A stretch of 64,000 bases of DNA from Doris montereyensis. Lineage: Eukaryota; Mollusca; Gastropoda; Nudibranchia; Dorididae. The position numbers and the translations under genes are program-made. The stretch lies in NCBI GenBank assembly GCA_037039925.1, contig JAXRKP010001136.1:15001-79000 (forward strand). Reading direction: 5' to 3'. The notes under the pieces are model-generated. The model worked only from the letters and a program-made list of their open reading frames with translations. It did no database searches and was not told where the DNA came from. Of the stretch, positions 23,491 through 64,000 are shown one piece after another. Positions within the stretch are counted from its first letter, which is position 1. Each line of letters starts with the position of its first letter.

Positions 23491-26399
23491 CCTGTAATAT
23501 TCGATGATAATGGACTAGCCATCAAGAATTATATAGATCATTGATTCACACTTCGATTTGACGCTAGACTACGCAGTTAGCAGGAATACCAAAGGCAACA
23601 CATCTCACACCTGCTCTACCAATGATGTTGAACGTGGTGGTGGTGGTGGTGTGTGGTGGTGTTAGCTGTGTGTGTGTGTGTGGGCGGGGGGGAGGCGGGT
23701 TTACCATTTTTAGTCCTGTTTTAAAATTCTGTTTTTACAGTTATTCAGTGCCATTTCTGATTTTATGTGTCTTTGCAGATTGTTCAACGGTCTTATTTAT
23801 TACTGCATTAAGGGTAGAGTGACAGGTACAACATTGTGAAAAAACCCCACCTGTGCCAGTCAGTGTTGTCGTGATTACATGCTCACAACACTACATCTCA
23901 GCTACAACATCTCTATAAGATGAGAGACAGAGAATTCACATTCAGGGACAGAAAAAAAAAGAATGAAAAGATGGGACATGGCATAAAGAGACAGAAGAAA
24001 AAGTGATTGAGCAGAGAGGGGACAATGTGAGAGAGAGATAGTATTATAATTGATGATAGCACATTTTAATGCGGTTTTATATTCGACACTTAATTTTGTT
24101 TGATCTTTTGTGGTTTTGTTTTTTTTTATATGAAGTTAGTTTTTACATTAAAAATTAGTTTTTGATTAAATTAATTTCAACATAATTATAACAGCTGTTA
24201 TTTTCACCTGAATGATAGTCTTAGTGGACTTATCGGTGAGACATTTCTTAAGATTAAACGAAAAAAACATTATACACACTACAGTCTATGATAGAATATA
24301 ATAGGAACAAAATCATTGTAAAAATGTTTTTGTTATACTTTAGAATTAATCTTGGCGTAAGAATTTACATAATGTTTAAGAAACGTTGATTTGTTACTCT
24401 TCTGTTGCATGTGGATAGTTCAAGACTATCTGTCTCAATTTTCTGCTGCGGTTGTGTTGGGAGTTTTAGTTAGTTTTGCGTGATAAGATTTTTTTATATG
24501 TAATTGTTTGAGATCTGTTCTCCGTTTTTATTACTAGATCTAGTATTTTGTATGAGTTACATTTGGAACTGCAAATTTTTGTTTGTTTAAAATATATCCG
24601 CTCTTTTTTGTTCTTGTTGAGAAAAATTCAGCTTTTATTGCGTAAACACTACAGGTTATTTGTGTATTTTAACGGAAGGTGTTATCATTGTCAGCTTTTG
24701 AACTTGAATAAGAAATTATTTTTTGAAAACTTTTCTTTCTTTGTTGTTGATGATATTGTGTTATTTCATTGTAATTTAAAGTTCTTCAGTGTCTTTTATT
24801 CAGTTGGCATGTTTTCTTATGCATAGTGAACTTTTCCATAGTAAATGGTTGAGCAAGATGATTTGGTTTTATCCTTTTGGTTTGTTGTTAAAAAAAAATG
24901 CTCTGCTGGCTCTTGTTCGTGGTTGTTTTTAAAATTTTGAAGATCTTTTTGTTTTTTTTATCGGTCATGATGTTTTCAATTATCTTTACATTTTTTATGC
25001 TTGGTTTTTGTTTTATTACACTTTATTTTGAAGGTTGAATTTTGCATCTGTCATATTCTTATAAACCGCTTATCTTTTTATTTGAATAAATCACTGTGTA
25101 CCATGTGCTTTATTTTTTTCTGTGAGTCTAATATATTATATATATATTGAATGTTGTATTTTTCCATGGAAGATCAACATACTTCAGATCATCTGTGGGG
25201 GCTGGGGACAGGTTTTGTTTTATGGCAATTGTATTTAGTGGTCATGTGGCTTGTGTCATAATCAATGCACATCACATGTATGTTAATGCTACATGATAGC
25301 TATTCTACTATTTCCCACAATACCAACCCTTGGAGTATGAAAAAATTGTTGTAACAAAAAACATTTATTGACAGCGGCTATCTATAGTGAATATTCAAAG
25401 ACAAATCTCAATTACATAGGGTACAGTTCTTAAATCATGCCAGACTGACAACAGAAGAGAATGGAGAGAAACAGGATGATTCCATTTGATAATACTGAAA
25501 CTGAGATGGGTTTTTTAAAATAATTTTTTTTTTTTCCCTTTAGAACTTTCTACAGACTTTGACCTGAAATGTCCCCCCTTTCTTGGTTTATAAGTTTTGA
25601 ATCATGTGTTCACATTGTTCCAAACAAACTTTTCCACTTTTGAAATACAAAAGAGTAGTTTGTTATATTGGCAGTATATGAAGGTAGTGCTCTTGTTTTA
25701 TGGCTGCTGTATTCTTTACAATTATAAGTGAATAAAAAAAGACTATTTGTCAGAAGTGATTTTTACAAGAGTTTTCAATCTGCCATTCAAAATCTCATTC
25801 CTTGCAGTCCAATTCATAGGCATCTTGATTCGTGTCAAACACACTTTTTCTTTTGAAATGTTTGCTTGCATGATTACCAATGATGTGTTTTGGAAATTCT
25901 GTGCTTCTGAACATGTCGACAGTTATGAAAATCTATTCTTGTGTTGTTTTTTAGTTGTAATTTCCATTCATACTGAATTGATTTTTATAGTTTTTAAAAG
26001 TTTCTTCCTTCCTTGTACATCTAAAGAGGACACAAGTTATAAAAATCGTATTTGCAAGGTTTTTTGAGATGGAGACTATTTATATTCTGTATGCTCCACA
26101 ATGTGTAGATTTGGACCTGCGTACAATAGGATATAAGTGCATGAGTTTGCACCTTCTGATTTTGAATCTCTCAACTTTTTAGTTGTGTTTGGTTTTCTGT
26201 TTGATACTTTGTTGGCAAGTTTTAAGTTACTCTTTCCATACACTAAAAGATGTTCATACAACATGAATACAGTAGTAGTGTTTTGTTTAAATCGATAAGT
26301 TGTTATAAATAAAGCTCTTTGTTCATTTTCAAAAGGTTTTTGCTGTATCTTTATGTAATATGTATTCATTCTTCAGGTATAATGCAAATGAAATTTAGG
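23491..26399. other. AT-rich stretch without a recognised gene
   Basis: Contains a short GT/GGT run (23,636-23,690) and long T-rich sequence. ORFs at 24,548-24,826 and 25,747-26,067 are low-complexity Phe/Leu/Val-rich frames with no start context or family motif. I searched it for the missing SERCA first exon (about 40 residues ending before ELPAEE) and did not find it. If that exon lies further upstream, this is intron 1. Confidence 0.5.
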
Positions 26400-26665
26400 T
26401 GTTCAGTATTCATCCTTGGTTCAAGTATTTCTCAAACTTTCTCATAATTTTAATGTTAAATATATATGATATACGTGTAGATTTATGTGCATGTGGGTTA
26501 TCATATATAGCACTTTGCACGTTTCTGCATACATTTCATTCTTGCATTTAGAATATGAATTGTTTTCCTTGTTTTAAGCATGTTGTTGTAGTTTTGATTT
26601 TATATGTTATTATGTACATTATAATTTATTTTTTCATTTCTTCTTTTTCATTTTGACCATTACAG

Positions 26666-61442
<34,777 letters not shown>

Positions 61443-61504
61443 GTAAGTATCTGTTTGGCTCTTACCCTTTCTCATCTATTTTTTTTGTTTTATCGGACTT
61501 GGAC

Positions 61505-61640
61505 AGGTGGGCGGTTGTCCGGGCCCATGTTGGGGCCTTCCTCTTCTTTAACCTATCCTTTCACTCAGCTTTCATCTTGCGGTTTCTTCTCAATTCATCG
61601 CTTATGGTGGAGTGGGGGTAAACTTGAAAGAAACAAACAC
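61505..61640 (+). repeat. family D repeat copy
   Basis: GGTGGGCGGTTG, TTTCATCTTGCGGTTTC and GTGGGGGTAAACTTGAAAGA, just after the M9 exon. Confidence 0.65.
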
Positions 61641-61734
61641 TGAGATAGACATAATTTACAAAGCAAGTAGAAGGAACAGGGAAGAGAAAAAGAATGCAAA
61701 ATAAGTAGACAGTCTAAAAGAATTTTAAAAAGTA

Positions 61735-63605
61735 TGACATCATCATACCTGTAATGGAAGTAAGGTATGAAGCCTTTTTGACAACATCATACTTGTAATG
61801 GAAGTAAAGTAGGAAGGTTTTTGACAACATTCTACTTGTAATGGACGTGAGGTTGAAGCCTTTATGACAACATCATACTTGTAATGGAAGTAAGGTAGGA
61901 AGCCTTTTGACAACATCATACTTGTAATGGAATTGTATGAAGCCTTTGGACTTGTACACTAATGGAAGTAAGGTATGAAGCCTTTTTGACAACATCATAC
62001 TTGTAATGGAAGTAAGGTATGAAGCCTTTATGACAAACATCATACTTGTAATGGAAGTAAGGTATGAAGCCTTTTGACAACATCAGACTTGTACACTAAT
62101 GGAAGTAAGGTATGAAGCCTTTTTGACAACATCATACTTGTACACTAATGGAAGTAAGGTATGAAGCCTTTATGACAACATCATACTTTAATGGAAGTAA
62201 GGTATAAAGCCTTTTTGACAACATCATACTTGTAATGGAAGTAAGGTATGAAGCCTTTTTGACAACATCATACTTGTACACTAATGGAAGTAAGGTATGT
62301 AGCCTTTTGACAACATCCTACTTGTAATGAAAGTAAGGTATGAAGCCTTTATGACAACATCATACTTGTAATGGAAGTAAGGTATGAAGCCTTTTTGACA
62401 ACATCATACTTGTACACTAATGGAAGTAAGGTATGAAGCCTTTTTGATAACATCCTACTTGTAATGGAAGTAAGGTATGAAGCCTTTATGAAGCCTTTTG
62501 ACAACATCCTACTTGTAAATACTCTTGTAATGGAAGTAAGGTATGAAGCCTTTTTGACAACATCATACTTGTAATGGAAGTAAGGTATGAAGCCTTTTGA
62601 CAACATCATACTTGTACACTAATGGAAGTAAGGTATGAAGCCTTTTTGACAACATCCTACTTGTAATGGAAGTAAGGTATGAAGCCTTTTGACAACATCC
62701 TATTTTGTAAATGTAATGGAAGTAAGGTATGAAGCCTTTTTGACAACATCCTACTTGTAATGGAAGTAAGGTATGAAGCTTTGACAACATCCTACTTGTA
62801 ATGAAGTTTGACAACAACATCATACTTGTACACTAATGGAAGTAAGGTATGAAGCCTTTGACAACATCATACTTGTAATGGAAGTAAGGTATGAAGCCTT
62901 TTGACAACATCATACTTGTAATGGAATTAAGGTATGCCTTTTGACAACATCATACTTGTAATGGAATTAAGGTATGAAGCCTTTATGACAACATCATACT
63001 TTTAATGGAAGTAAGGTATGAAGCCTTTATGACAACATCATACTTGTAATGGAAGTAAGGTATGAAGCCTTTTTGACAACATCCTACTTGTAATGGAAGT
63101 ACGGTATGAAGCCTTTTGATAACATCCTACTTGTACACTAATGGAAGTAAGGTATGAAGCCTTTTGATAACATCCTACTTGTAATGGAAGTAAGGTATGC
63201 CTTTTGACAACATCATACTTGTAATGGAAGTAAGGTATGAAGCCTTTTTTGACAACATCCTACTTGTAAATGTAATGGAAGTAAGGTATGAAGCCTTTTT
63301 GACAACATCCTACTTGTAATGGAAGTAAGGTATGAAGCCTTTTTGACAACATCATACTTGTACACTAATGGAAGTAAGGTATGAAGCTTTTTTGACAACA
63401 TCATACTTGTAATGGAAGTAAGGTATGAAGCCTTTTTGACAACATCATACTTGTAATGGAAGTAAGGTATGAAGCCTTTTTGACAACATCATACTTGTAA
63501 TGAAGTAAGGTATGAAGCCTTTGACAACATCATACTTGTACACTAATGGAAGTAAGGTATGAAGCCTTTTTGACAACATTATACTTATAATGGAAGTAAA
63601 ATTAA
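61735..63605. repeat. 44-bp minisatellite, about 40 copies, with insertion variants
   Basis: Units of GGAAGTAAGGTATGAAGCCT, TTTTGACAACATCATACTTG and TAAT. A recurrent variant inserts ACAC (TTGTACACTAATGG), and others swap ATCATAC/ATCCTAC or TTTTTG/TTATG. Short - strand ORFs are artefacts. Confidence 0.96.
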
Positions 63606-64000
63606 TGCTATAATCATGATCGGCTTTTTTGAACAAGACCTCCATACAATTTACAAACTATTAGAACAGGTACAGAATATATTAAGGATGTACGTGAGCA
63701 TGGTAAAAAACACTACATACATATTTTTGGTGAATAGACATGTCAACGTAAGAAAATGTTCCGGAATCGAAAGGACAATTTTGAATTTGTGTTAGTTCTG
63801 TTCAATCGACTTTAGGTTAACATCAGTGGTGTACACTACAGTAGTACAGCCCATATTTCCCAAACACGTGTTCGCTGAAAGCACGGAATCACCGATTTCA
63901 TGATTAAGTCCTAACCAAAATCCTTCTTTGAACACCCACGATTTTACCTTAAAACGCTTGTTCCACAAACTTATTTTCTGGTCGCAAAGAGTTTAGGGAA
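63606..64000. other. no gene recognised
   Basis: Unique-looking sequence after the minisatellite. The expected next SERCA exon (M10 region, DETLKFVAR-type) is not present, so the gene continues beyond the window. Confidence 0.5.

Noticed and set aside
23491..26665. SERCA first coding exon
   Set aside because: I scanned for a start followed by about 40 residues of the acidic N-terminal region ending before ELPAEE. Only low-complexity AT-rich frames were found.

Overview
This window reads as a repeat-rich, intron-rich metazoan nuclear contig, most likely from a marine mollusc (probably a gastropod; inferred from the SERCA peptide and the repeat types, not tested). It holds one recognisable host gene on the + strand: the middle and most of the 3' part of a sarco/endoplasmic reticulum Ca2+-ATPase (SERCA). 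Its exons run from 26,666 to 61,442, with the first and last exons outside the window or unrecognised. Everything else is mobile elements, SINE-like tRNA-derived repeats, minisatellites and microsatellites.

Layout. 1-1,555: 5'/middle fragment of an RTE-like LINE on the - strand. 1.57-3.0 kb: minisatellites. 3.1-11.2 kb: tRNA-derived SINEs, a 63-bp minisatellite (6.3-8.6 kb) and a foldback element inserted inside a SINE (9.65-9.97 kb). 11.7-15.25 kb: a decayed CR1-like LINE (- strand) ending in a long (AAT)n tail and carrying a nested SINE with a U2-snRNA-like head. 15.4-16.7 kb: 57-bp minisatellite. 17.5-21.2 kb: an RTE-like LINE (+) followed by a second copy of its 3' end. 21.3-22.8 kb: 47-bp minisatellite that appears to have grown out of a SINE head. 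23.5-26.6 kb: AT-rich sequence with no recognised gene. 26.7-61.4 kb: SERCA exons separated by repeat-laden introns. 61.7-63.6 kb: 44-bp minisatellite.

The SERCA exons give an almost gap-free peptide from the M3 region to M9. It has the PEGLP motif of M4, the DKTGT phosphorylation site, TGDGVNDAP, the M5/M6/M8 Ca2+-ligand motifs and the two luminal Cys of the M7-M8 loop. Exons for late M1, M2 and the actuator domain (the TGES region) are absent from the 11.8-kb gap between 27,374 and 39,126, where large degenerate duplications suggest misassembly.

The two strongest biological observations are: (i) two alternative exons (51,960-52,091 and 53,290-53,421) that both encode the M7-M8 luminal loop plus M8, with identical phase and reconstructed length and a conserved Cys pair, so they look mutually exclusive; (ii) a U12-type AT-AC intron (48,436-48,957) within the hinge/M5 coding region. 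Eleven small deletions (1-2 bp) interrupt otherwise perfectly conserved exons. I read these as consensus errors of a long-read assembly rather than as a pseudogene.
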